From: DASPJQ01 sp035299065
GTDB lineage: Bacteria; Bacteroidota; Bacteroidia; Flavobacteriales_D; UBA2798
Length of the DNA: 46,180 nucleotides
NCBI GenBank assembly: GCA_035299065.1
Contig: DATGXI010000084.1
Location: forward strand, 1-46,180
Direction: 5' to 3'
Part shown: positions 26,501 to 33,648 of the stretch, in pieces
Layout of the letters: each line of letters begins with the position of its first letter
Numbering within the stretch: position 1 is the first letter of the stretch
Translations under genes and position numbers: made by a program
The notes under the pieces: generated by a model
What the model saw: only the letters and a program-made list of their open reading frames with translations
Database searches by the model: none
What the model was told of the DNA's origin: nothing

Positions 26501-26672
26501 TCCCTTCAAAATTCCCTGTTATATAGGTGTTCCCAAAATCATCTCTGACCATTGAAGAAATTTTGTTGGTGGTACCAGTTGCAGGAAAATTTTTTGCGAA
26601 ATCTAATCCTACCTGGCTGTAAACGGGTACAATAAAATAGACCAATAGAATATTGACAAAGAAAGCCTTCAT
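23556..26672 (-). CDS. T9SS-exported protein with SBBP-type propeller repeats and DUF11-like domain
   Basis: 1038 residues. Signal peptide about 1-19 (MKAFFVNILLVYFIVPVYS). Residues about 40-480 contain eight or so repeats of the form Y-I-T-G-x-F-x-G-T-x-D-F-D-P-G-x ... F-h-x-K-Y-D-x-x-G-x-h-x-W, the SBBP beta-propeller pattern. Two Ig-like modules follow, then a DUF11/DUF7619-like conserved domain (SYDPNEKQAFPQGECTQAYI ... IDFQNTGTAP ... ASIYFDFNSPVVTNTV), a Cys-containing module and a C-terminal type A sorting domain (FFLYPNPTNSDVSI, DCFGRIL, GVYYVSIL). The DNA is visibly more AT-rich than the genes on either side. Ligand or substrate unknown. Confidence 0.85.
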   Translation of the reverse strand: MKAFFVNILLVYFIVPVYSQVGLDFAKNFPATGTTNKISSMVRDDFGNTYITGNFEGTLNFNIGGTPIVYTSWSGVYLGPDLFLVKYDSSWNVKWVRTFGGPGTELSASVLCNGTSVFIAGTFGDTTDFDPGPDTNFVISAGGNDFFLMKFDSAGNYNWHQTVGGGSNDEVWDAAIIQNQIYLVGLFTTTVDFDPGPGIFNLTDIGGADGFFAKYDFSGNFINAGQIGGSGNDDIRSISSINSSHFVISGGFTATAVFDPSGLDSTLVSTGGVDVFFAKVDTSFNFSWVRHLTGVGAGTQYVFDSDVNSNGNIYFAGRFASAVDFDPGPLSYSISSSGGNDGFAAAYDSLGNFLWASKVGGTASQTSSGISANNVDQAFVTGFFGGITDFDNSAATYNLDGGSGWEIFVMKYSHEGDMIWTEHVKGDPGISFDNAEGILVENNDLYFYGGYYSVLHIDPVNPGVTINGIATSYESSFLVKWQEDSCDLYTTVDSVRQIICSSPIGYIGLNTYDGTEPYSYNWNSSPVVNDSIIQIYDPGIYTCTILDSFWCSTTKTFVIGGPDSSLLGVFDLKEFLSAGPFRTGLSTDLKYKGLNSGCDPINGQMRMVLDTMAIYNYASIAPNFISGDTLIWNFTGMVFDSVLLNITVNITTPTWILAGYEPCFHTYITPASGDLDPVNNNHVFCYVVVNSYDPNEKQAFPQGECTQAYILKNDLISYNIDFQNTGTAPALNISIIDTLDASLDINSLNVIGSSHYAYTEILPGNVLQFNFPDINLADSTSNEAMSHGFILYEVTPFATEPNNEIIKNAASIYFDFNSPVVTNTVTHTLIDTIPVSYSFISQTDCNSFEFNNQTYFITGIYTQTITNTVGCDSIITLDLTIENSPDTTITQSFNQLTAAPGFTYQWLDCNSGSSIIPGQTSQTFTATVNGLYAAAISNGTCIDTSSCYLVTGLNNNTLNLPSDFFLYPNPTNSDVSIISYKDIADKIILTDCFGRILDDINPTHSKTYVSLSQFERGVYYVSILKKENPTISFKVIKQ

Positions 26673-26703
26673 TAAAAGTATAATGTATTAAAAAGAATGA
26701 AAT

Positions 26704-28899
26704 TTAATTACCCAGTTCGTTATAGAACTTAATCCTTACAAGCCTTAATTCCTCATCGGTATACGCACCACTAAACTCTTTTAATGCGCCTTCAATGCTG
26801 TCGTCTTGGGCTTCGCGGAAGTATTCAAAAATCTCATCCTGGTTTTCGGCATCAAGGTATTCATTGATAAAATAATCAATGTTTAACCTGGTACCGGTAC
26901 TTACCATGGTATCAATTTCAGTCAGCAATTCATTAAACGTTAAGCGTTTTGACTCGGCAAACGTGTCCAATGGCATTTTACGGTCAATGGCTTGAATAAT
27001 GTGAACTTTTAATCCTGATTTGTTTACAATTGATTTTACAATGAAATCATCAGGACGTTCAATGTTGTTTTCCTTAACGTATTTATCAATGAGCGCTAAA
27101 AACTCTTTTCCAAAACGCTCAGCTTTACCGGCACCAACTCCCGAGATGTTTTTTAATTCATCCATGGTGATTGGGTAATGCGTGGCCATGTCTTCAAGTG
27201 TTGGGTCCTGGAACACAACAAAAGGAGGAACATTTTTTTGTTTGGCAATTGTTCTGCGCAAATCTTTCAGCATGGTGAACAAGGCCTCGTCAGCTGCAGC
27301 ACCACTGGCACCTTCGGCTGTTAAAATATCATCGTCATCAATTCCGTCACCTTCGTAGTTGTGTTCTTTCAACAATTCGAACGGATGTGGATTTTCAAGG
27401 AAATCGCGTCCGCGCTGGGTAATATGAAGTGTTCCGTATGTTTCAATTTCTTTGCGCAGGAATCCTGCAACCACGGTTTGACGAATACACGCCCCCCAGA
27501 ATTTATCGCTGCGTTCGCTTCCTTTACCAAAAATCTCCAGTTTGTCGTGCTTGTATGTTTTGACTTCGCTGTTGGCATCACCAACCAACAGGCTAATGAG
27601 GTAACGGCCTTTGTGTTTTTCTTTTGTTTCAGCAACGGCTTCAAGCAACAGTTCAACCTCTTCCTGGCCGTTGAATTTCTCGCGTGGATTTTTGCAGTTA
27701 TCGCATTTTTGACCACAACCGGTTTCATCAAACTCTTCGCCAAAATAATAGAGCAGGTATTTCCTGCGGCACAAACTGGTTTCGGCAAAGCCAACCGTTT
27801 CATGCAACAACTGCCTTCCAATTTCCATTTCAGAAACAGGTTTGCCGTGCAGAAATTTTTCTAATTTTTCAATGTCTTTGTATGAATAAAAGGCAAGGCA
27901 ATGTCCTTCGCCACCGTCACGGCCCGCACGACCGGTTTCCTGGTAATATCCTTCAAGACTTTTTGGAATATCGTGGTGAATGACAAAACGCACATCGGGC
28001 TTGTCAATACCCATTCCAAAGGCTATGGTTGCAACAATAACATCAACGTCTTCCATAAGGAATGCGTCCTGGTGCCTGGCCCGGGTGGATGAATCCATAC
28101 CGGCATGGTATCCCAATGCTTTAATTCCATTCACACGCAATACTTCCGAAATCTCTTCCACTTTTTTGCGGCTTAAGCAATAAATAATACCGCATTTGCC
28201 GGGCTTACCTTTGATATAGCGTACTATTTGTTTTACAACATCAACTTTTGGTTGTACTTCGTAAAATAAATTTGGGCGATTAAAACTTGCTTTGAACAAC
28301 GTGGCATCCATCATGCCAAGGTTTTTTTGCACATCGGCCTGTACTTTGGGTGTAGCCGTGGCGGTAAGCGCCATAATGGGCACATTTCCTATGCGGTCAA
28401 ACATGGGACGCAACCTTCGGTATTCAGGACGAAAATCATGTCCCCACTCAGAAATACAATGGGCTTCGTCAATGGCAAAAAAGGAAACTTTAATGCTTGC
28501 AAGAAAATCAATGTTCTCCTGCTTATTCAATGATTCGGGTGCAACGTATAATAATTTTGTTTTGTGTTCTACAATGTCTTTTTTAACCTGTGCAATTTCG
28601 CCCTTGGTTAGTGATGAGTTCAGGAAATGAGCAACCCCGTCCTCACTGCCGTAGTTACGAATGCTGTCAACCTGGTTTTTCATCAACGCAATAAGTGGCG
28701 ATACAATTACTGCGGTACCTTCCATCATTAATGCAGGCAATTGGTAGCAAAGCGATTTGCCGCCACCCGTTGGCATAATTACGAACGTATGATTACCTGC
28801 AAGCACATTTTTGACAATGGCTTCCTGGTGACCTTTAAATTTATTAAATCCAAAAAACTTTTGTAAAGACTCGTGAATGTCTAATTGTGTTTCAATCAT
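26704..28899 (-). CDS. recQ: ATP-dependent DNA helicase RecQ
   Basis: 731 residues, the length of full RecQ helicases with extra C-terminal sequence. Walker A MPTGGGKSLCYQ (42-53), DEAH box with the RecQ-type aromatic loop IDEAHCISEWGHDFRPEYRR (143-162), helicase C-terminal domain ending in HHDIPKSLEGYYQETGRAGR, zinc-binding cysteines in GCGQKCDNC, winged-helix RQC region, and an HRDC domain (about 555-625, with MDELKNISGVGAGKAERFG). It unwinds DNA 3' to 5' in recombination and fork repair. Further conserved C-terminal sequence after HRDC is common in Bacteroidota homologues. Stand-alone gene. Confidence 0.98.
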   Translation of the reverse strand: MIETQLDIHESLQKFFGFNKFKGHQEAIVKNVLAGNHTFVIMPTGGGKSLCYQLPALMMEGTAVIVSPLIALMKNQVDSIRNYGSEDGVAHFLNSSLTKGEIAQVKKDIVEHKTKLLYVAPESLNKQENIDFLASIKVSFFAIDEAHCISEWGHDFRPEYRRLRPMFDRIGNVPIMALTATATPKVQADVQKNLGMMDATLFKASFNRPNLFYEVQPKVDVVKQIVRYIKGKPGKCGIIYCLSRKKVEEISEVLRVNGIKALGYHAGMDSSTRARHQDAFLMEDVDVIVATIAFGMGIDKPDVRFVIHHDIPKSLEGYYQETGRAGRDGGEGHCLAFYSYKDIEKLEKFLHGKPVSEMEIGRQLLHETVGFAETSLCRRKYLLYYFGEEFDETGCGQKCDNCKNPREKFNGQEEVELLLEAVAETKEKHKGRYLISLLVGDANSEVKTYKHDKLEIFGKGSERSDKFWGACIRQTVVAGFLRKEIETYGTLHITQRGRDFLENPHPFELLKEHNYEGDGIDDDDILTAEGASGAAADEALFTMLKDLRRTIAKQKNVPPFVVFQDPTLEDMATHYPITMDELKNISGVGAGKAERFGKEFLALIDKYVKENNIERPDDFIVKSIVNKSGLKVHIIQAIDRKMPLDTFAESKRLTFNELLTEIDTMVSTGTRLNIDYFINEYLDAENQDEIFEYFREAQDDSIEGALKEFSGAYTDEELRLVRIKFYNELGN

Positions 28900-29208
28900 T
28901 TTTAATTCTCTCTAAAATGCTAATTCTTCGTTTATGATTATACTAAATTACGCTATTCTGGGCGAATTATCCAAATATTTTAGACAGATTTAGGAAAAAA
29001 GTAAAGCAAGGCACCATATGGTTTAATAAATTGGTTTGAAGCCTGTTAAATCGATAAAATAAACCAGGCATACAAACAAAAAATCAAATTTGATCAATGT
29101 TGACGCTGAAATCAAGCGTAAGACAAAAAACTAAAATTAGGCTAAAAACAGCACAAAAAAAGAGGTTTTGTACGATGAAAAAAAGCGCATTTATAAAATG
29201 CCGGGTAA
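28900..29208. other. Intergenic region upstream of recQ
   Basis: 309 bases without a supportable gene; the one 66-codon frame has low-complexity, unstructured content. It contains a perfect 12-bp palindrome ATCAAATTTGAT (29083-29094), a nearby ACGCT-N7-AGCGT inverted repeat (about 29102-29118), a GCCTG/CAGGC pair (about 29041-29069) and the terminator of the 29209 gene. No good -7 box for recQ was found. Confidence 0.45.
29177..29201 (-). terminator. Terminator of the 29209 gene
   Basis: The short stem GCATTT (29187-29192) / AAATGC (29196-29201) with a 3-base loop is followed on the minus strand by GC and a run of seven or more T residues. It lies 8 bases beyond the stop of the 29209-29799 gene. 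Confidence 0.6.
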
Positions 29209-29799
29209 TTAAGGATTTAATAACCGGTAGGAAACATGGCTGCCGTTCTCAGCCTCTATGTAAAGAAACAGGATTCCTTTTGGCAATTGTGAAATGAAAT
29301 TGCCAATGTAAACAATGTCTGATGCAGGTTGTGTTTCCAATACTTTTTTACCGTCTTTTGTATAAAAGGCAAGTTTGAATTTTTCGCCCTGTTTCAGGTA
29401 CAATAAACTGCCTGCGTTTACCGGATTTTCAATGTAAAAATAACCTGAAGAAACAAAAGCATAATCCACCCAAATGACATGTGATTGTTGCCCATCGCCT
29501 GTAATGATTTTATAATAATTGGTTTGAAATGGCAAGGGTGATGGGTCATCAAAAACAAATTGTTGTGGTTCAAAAACCGAGCCGCATATGCCGTCAATTT
29601 CACCAATCATGTTAAAGTCAACACCGTTACCTGACCGGTACACCTGTATACCGTTGCAGGTGCCGCCTGCATCCAGGGTCCAGTTCAATTGTATTTTTTC
29701 ATTCAATTGATAGGCATGCAGATTTACCAATACTACTTGCGTATAAACATGATTTGATGCAAGGGCAAAACAAAATACAAAAGCCAGGTTCTTAATCAT
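29209..29799 (-). CDS. Small exported protein with Fn3-like domain and sorting-type C-terminus
   Basis: 196 residues from the ATG at 29799, which opens a signal peptide (MIKNLAFVFCFALASNHVYT). An ATG 33 bases upstream would disrupt it. The mature part has a fibronectin-like segment (LNWTLDAGGTCNGIQVYRSG ... NYYKIITGDG) and a C-terminal part resembling a type A sorting domain (YFYIENPVNAGSLLYL, FYTKDGKKVLE, LPKGILFLYIE), with N-P replacing the usual YPNP. A near-consensus promoter lies just upstream. Probably exported, perhaps by the T9SS; function unknown. It follows the pseudouridine synthase gene on the same strand after about 50 bases. Confidence 0.65.
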   Translation of the reverse strand: MIKNLAFVFCFALASNHVYTQVVLVNLHAYQLNEKIQLNWTLDAGGTCNGIQVYRSGNGVDFNMIGEIDGICGSVFEPQQFVFDDPSPLPFQTNYYKIITGDGQQSHVIWVDYAFVSSGYFYIENPVNAGSLLYLKQGEKFKLAFYTKDGKKVLETQPASDIVYIGNFISQLPKGILFLYIEAENGSHVSYRLLNP

Positions 29800-29802
29800 G
29801 GG

Positions 29803-29833
29803 TAAATATACGCTTTTTTGATTGGTAAACAAA
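29803..29833 (-). promoter_or_regulatory. Promoter of the 29209 gene, very short leader
   Basis: On the minus strand TTTG (29833-29830) is followed after 19 bases by TATATTTA (29810-29803), one mismatch from TAnnTTTG. It ends only 3 bases before the ATG at 29799, implying an essentially leaderless transcript if used. Confidence 0.45.
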
Positions 29834-29849
29834 CGCAGGAATGGTTTAT

Positions 29850-30569
29850 TTATTGGGTGTTTTGTTCAAAAAACTTCCATAGGTTTTCATCGGGAACAGG
29901 GGCAACAAGGGTAATTTTTTCATTGGTAACCGGGTGATCAAAAATCAATTTACGCGCATGTAAGTGAATGCTGCCGCCTGAATTGGAGCGATCGAAGCCG
30001 TATTTTAAGTCGCCTTTTATTGGACACCCCATTGAGGCCAGTTGCACGCGAATTTGGTGATGCCTGCCAGTATGTGGATACACTTCGAGCAAATAAAACT
30101 TATCACTTGCTTTTACTAATTTATATTCCAGTTCGGCACGTTTTGAATTGGGTACCTCTTTTTCAAAGGCTTTTGCTTTGTTATTGCTCTCGTTTTTTAC
30201 GAGGTAGTGCACCAACGTTTTTTGATTGTCTTTTGGTTTGTTTTTAACCACAGCCCAATATATTTTTTGCACGTTGCGATCATGAAAAATTTCGTTCATG
30301 CGCGCAAGTGCTTTGCTTGTTTTTGCAAACAAACAAATGCCGCTTACCGGCCTATCCAAACGATGGATAACCCCGCAAAAAACATTGCCTGGTTTATTGT
30401 ATTTTTCTTTTAAAAAGTCTTTGATTAAGTCAGGAAGTGGTGTGTCACCGGTTTTATCGCCCTGTGTAATTTGCCCTGGTTTTTTATTGACAGCAATCAA
30501 ATGATTGTCTTCGTAAAGTACTTCAATGGTTCTGTCAAAATCAGGTAGTGGTGAATTGGCTTGTTTCAT
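29850..30569 (-). CDS. RluA-family RNA pseudouridine synthase
   Basis: 239 residues. Catalytic motif GVIHRLDRPVSGICLFAKT with nucleophile D72. A valine stands where many family members have threonine (HRLD-x-x-T-S-G), a substitution that I associate with Bacteroidota members. Motif II is Y-x-L-L-E-V-Y-P-x-T-G-R-x-H-Q-I-R. There is no N-terminal S4 domain, so this is the short RluA/RluC-like catalytic form. The RNA target cannot be told. It begins 30 bases after panB on the same strand and probably shares its transcript. Confidence 0.92.
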   Translation of the reverse strand: MKQANSPLPDFDRTIEVLYEDNHLIAVNKKPGQITQGDKTGDTPLPDLIKDFLKEKYNKPGNVFCGVIHRLDRPVSGICLFAKTSKALARMNEIFHDRNVQKIYWAVVKNKPKDNQKTLVHYLVKNESNNKAKAFEKEVPNSKRAELEYKLVKASDKFYLLEVYPHTGRHHQIRVQLASMGCPIKGDLKYGFDRSNSGGSIHLHARKLIFDHPVTNEKITLVAPVPDENLWKFFEQNTQ

Positions 30570-30599
30570 ACGATCTCACGTCTCAATGCTCAGATTTCA

Positions 30600-31418
30600 C
30601 TAATACTGTTCATTTGCGTTTGGAAAATCTTTTGACTTGATGTCTTTAATATAATTTCCTACAGCACCTTTTATATCATCGTACAGGTTGAGGTAGCGCC
30701 TTAAAAAGCGCGGATTAAATTCCTTGTTAATACCAAGCATGTCATGCATAACCAATACCTGCCCGTCAACACCACCCCCGGCACCAATACCAATAACAGG
30801 TATTTTTAATTCACTGGCCACTTCGGCAGCAAGTTTAGCAGGTATTTTTTCAAGTACAATGGCAAAACAACCCGATTCCTGCAAAAGATGTGCGTTTTCA
30901 ATAAGGCGCTGTGCTTCATCATCTTCAGTTGCCCGTACATTATAGGTACCAAATTTATAAATGCTTTGTGGGGTTAATCCAAGATGGCCCATAACAGGAA
31001 TTCCTGCGGTGAGAATACGTTCAACCGAATCTTTTATTTCACGTCCGCCTTCCAGTTTCACTGCGTGCGCACCTGATTCTTTCATGATGCGTATAGCTGA
31101 GTTAAGGGCTTCCTTGGAATTACCCTGGTAGGTTCCAAACGGTAGGTCAACCACCACCAGGCAACGCGAAATGGCGCGTACAACCGAAGATGCATGGTAA
31201 ATCATTTGGTCAAGTGTAATGGGTAAGGTGGTTTCATGCCCTGCCATTACATTTGAAGCGCTGTCACCAACCAGCAAAACATCAATACCCGCCTCATCAA
31301 TAATGCGTGCCATTGAAAAATCATAGGCTGTTAGCATGGATATTTTCTCGCCACGTGATTTCATTTCACTCAGCACATGCGTGGTTACTCTTTTAAATTC
31401 CTTTTTGTTTACCGACAT
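30600..31418 (-). CDS. panB: 3-methyl-2-oxobutanoate hydroxymethyltransferase (pantothenate synthesis)
   Basis: 272 residues, the normal length for this (beta/alpha)8-barrel enzyme. Metal and substrate residues: D52 in LLVGDSASNVMAGHETT, D91 in VVVDLPFGTYQGN, E123 in VKLEGG and general base E190 in AIVLEKIP. GIGAGGGVDGQVLVMHDMLG is the well-known C-terminal signature. It transfers a hydroxymethyl group from methylenetetrahydrofolate to 2-oxoisovalerate, making ketopantoate for vitamin B5 and CoA. It is first in a short leftward group with the pseudouridine synthase. A weak TACCTTAG box lies upstream. Confidence 0.98.
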   Translation of the reverse strand: MSVNKKEFKRVTTHVLSEMKSRGEKISMLTAYDFSMARIIDEAGIDVLLVGDSASNVMAGHETTLPITLDQMIYHASSVVRAISRCLVVVDLPFGTYQGNSKEALNSAIRIMKESGAHAVKLEGGREIKDSVERILTAGIPVMGHLGLTPQSIYKFGTYNVRATEDDEAQRLIENAHLLQESGCFAIVLEKIPAKLAAEVASELKIPVIGIGAGGGVDGQVLVMHDMLGINKEFNPRFLRRYLNLYDDIKGAVGNYIKDIKSKDFPNANEQY

Positions 31419-31593
31419 GGGTTTGTTTTGTATAACTAAGGTATTGAAAAAACCAAGGCCTTGTTATAAAACCAGGTGAATAAAGACATTTAAACTACCT
31501 TAAAATACAAGCGTTTAGCAGGCATAAGTCCGGGTTTAATGACTAAATGCTTAAAATAGAAGACAGAAATGCGGAAAAAAGGTAAGTTTTTTG

Positions 31594-31601
31594 TAAATTT
31601 G
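31594..31601 (+). promoter_or_regulatory. Promoter -7 box of the 31620 gene
   Basis: TAAATTTG, an exact TAnnTTTG match, 18 bases before the ATG at 31620. It lies downstream of an alternative ATG at 31569 and so favours the inner start. No -33 TTTG is visible. Confidence 0.5.
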
Positions 31602-31619
31602 TACTTTCAAGCAATTAAA

Positions 31620-33482
31620 ATGATGGAGAAAATTTTACTTGCCCTGGTATTTATTTGTATTTACATGCCCGTTTCGAGTCAAACAGGCCCTGGTGGTTGC
31701 GGATCATCGGCAAATAATGTATTGTGGCTTGATGCCAATAAAGGCGTAACATTGGTGGGTGGTGGTGTTGATCTGTGGAACGATCAATCGGGCAATGGAA
31801 ACAATGCAACGCCCAATGGAGCGGCCGCACGGCCAACCTTTGTAAGCGGTGCCGTAAATGGTTTCCCTGCGTTTGACTTTGATGGTACAAATGATGAATT
31901 ATGGGTTCCTGACGCAGCCACGCTTGATGTAACCCAATGGCACATTTTTATTGTTGTGAAACCTGACTTATTGAAGAATTATAATGCATGGTTTGTAAAA
32001 GGAACTGACGGGCAGGAAAATTTTGAGATGTTAAGTTACAGTGACGGAAACATTCACTCACCAACCTACTATACCGATGGAACGCGTACATTCCCAAGTT
32101 CTGCAGCTTCGCAGGTAAACACCACTACATTTGAAATAATTGAATACAGCTATTCGGCAGCTGTTGGACGCGACATTTGGAAAAACAACGGGGCTGCGGC
32201 AATTACTACTGACAATGAAAACAAAACCCCGGCAAACAACAATAACCCTGTGTATATAGGCAATGAATTGGGGTCAACAGGGCGTTTTGCCAATGGCGAT
32301 TATGCGGAAATAATTATGTATAACACCCCGCTTAATGCTGCACAAAAAGTAATAGTAAACAATTACCTGGCGGCCAAATATAACCGCGCACTTGGTGTTA
32401 ACGATGTTTATGCCGGTGATAACGCAGGCCCTGGCGACTTTGATTACAATGTGGCAGGAATAGGACAATCAGCTGCGGGCAGCACCAATAATTCTTTTTC
32501 CACATCGGCAAGTGCAGGTTTGGGCATCACATACGTATCAGGTTTTGACAACGGTGATTATGTTCTTGCAGGGCATAAACTTGTAACCAACTCAACCATT
32601 AGTACCGATATAGGAGTGGTGAGTGGCGGGCCTTTGCAACACCGCTGGAGCCGTATTTGGTATATTGATGTTACAAATACATCAACCAGCATGTTAACCA
32701 ATGTTGTTTTTGACATGAGTGATGGCGGTTCATCAGCTACACCCGGTACGGCCTCAAATTACAAATTGCTTTACCGTGCAACCAATTCAGGCAACTGGAC
32801 CATTGTTTCAACCGCCTCATCGGTAGCGGGCGATCAAATTACTTTTTCCAATGTAAGTTTTAGCGGAAATACCGAAGACGGATATTATACAATTGGAACC
32901 CTTAACACAGGAGCAAGTCCGTTACCAATAGAACTAACGGCCTTTAATGCGTATTTGAATGTTGATGAGGTTGATATTGCATGGACCACGTTAGCAGAAA
33001 TAAACAACGATTATTTTAGCATAGAACGTTCAAAGGATGGTGAATTGTGGGCTGAAATTGCACGTGTAAAAGGTGCCGGTAACAGCAACCAGCAACTTGA
33101 TTATTTTGAAGTTGATAATGCCCCGTTAAAAGGCACATCGTATTACCGTTTAAAGCAAATTGATTTTGATGGAAAATTTAGCCATTCAAAAATTGTTGTT
33201 GTGAAAAACGGCAATGTTTCATTTAATGGTGATATAACACCTTTTCCAAACCCGGGTGATGGTAATTCATTTAACCTTGAGTTCACGGGTTTCAGTAACG
33301 AAGAGGTGCTGATTGTAGTGAGAGACATACAGGGTAGGTCTTATTTTTCAAAAGTATACGTAGTGAATGAGCATTCCAATGTGGTTGCTGTTTTACTGGA
33401 CCAGCAACTGGCAGCCGGCACCTATTTAGTTGTTGCTTCAACAGAGGATAACCTTGTAAGCAAGCGCATAGTTGTCAAATAA
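31620..33482 (+). CDS. T9SS-exported LamG-like protein, paralogue 1 of a tandem family
   Basis: 620 residues from ATG 31620 (MMEKILLALVFICIYMPVSS signal peptide). A frame from 31569 adds a non-signal leader and crosses the promoter box. About 20-250 is a LamG/concanavalin-like domain (LWLDANKGVTL, WNDQSGNGNNATPNG, FDFDGTNDELWV). About 255-430 is a conserved module (GDFDYNVAGIGQS, GDYVLAGHKLVTN, RWSRIWYIDVTN). About 435-530 is a fibronectin-like module (PIELTAFNAYL, FSIERSKDGELWAEI, YYRLKQIDFDG). The end is a type A sorting domain (ITPFPNPGDGNSFNLEF, GTYLVVAS, SKRIVVK). Nearly every module is shared with the 33649-35538 gene. Surface or released protein of unknown ligand; a carbohydrate-binding role is inference from the fold. 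Confidence 0.88.
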   Translation: MMEKILLALVFICIYMPVSSQTGPGGCGSSANNVLWLDANKGVTLVGGGVDLWNDQSGNGNNATPNGAAARPTFVSGAVNGFPAFDFDGTNDELWVPDAATLDVTQWHIFIVVKPDLLKNYNAWFVKGTDGQENFEMLSYSDGNIHSPTYYTDGTRTFPSSAASQVNTTTFEIIEYSYSAAVGRDIWKNNGAAAITTDNENKTPANNNNPVYIGNELGSTGRFANGDYAEIIMYNTPLNAAQKVIVNNYLAAKYNRALGVNDVYAGDNAGPGDFDYNVAGIGQSAAGSTNNSFSTSASAGLGITYVSGFDNGDYVLAGHKLVTNSTISTDIGVVSGGPLQHRWSRIWYIDVTNTSTSMLTNVVFDMSDGGSSATPGTASNYKLLYRATNSGNWTIVSTASSVAGDQITFSNVSFSGNTEDGYYTIGTLNTGASPLPIELTAFNAYLNVDEVDIAWTTLAEINNDYFSIERSKDGELWAEIARVKGAGNSNQQLDYFEVDNAPLKGTSYYRLKQIDFDGKFSHSKIVVVKNGNVSFNGDITPFPNPGDGNSFNLEFTGFSNEEVLIVVRDIQGRSYFSKVYVVNEHSNVVAVLLDQQLAAGTYLVVASTEDNLVSKRIVVK

Positions 33483-33648
33483 CAGTTAAAAGTGGTGATC
33501 CCGTTATTTCAGCAAATGCCAAAAACACAGCGGATTTAACTTCGGGCGTATCTTTTTCTCATGGTTTTAATCAAAAGTTCATCCGAATTTTTGCCGCACT
33601 TTTGAAAATTCATATATATTGCTGGCAGCAACCTTGATTCCTTACTTT

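Noticed and set aside
29097..29297. 66-codon reading frame on the plus strand
   Set aside because: It overlaps the end of the 29209 gene and its terminator, has low-complexity K-rich content, and has no promoter or recognisable domain.
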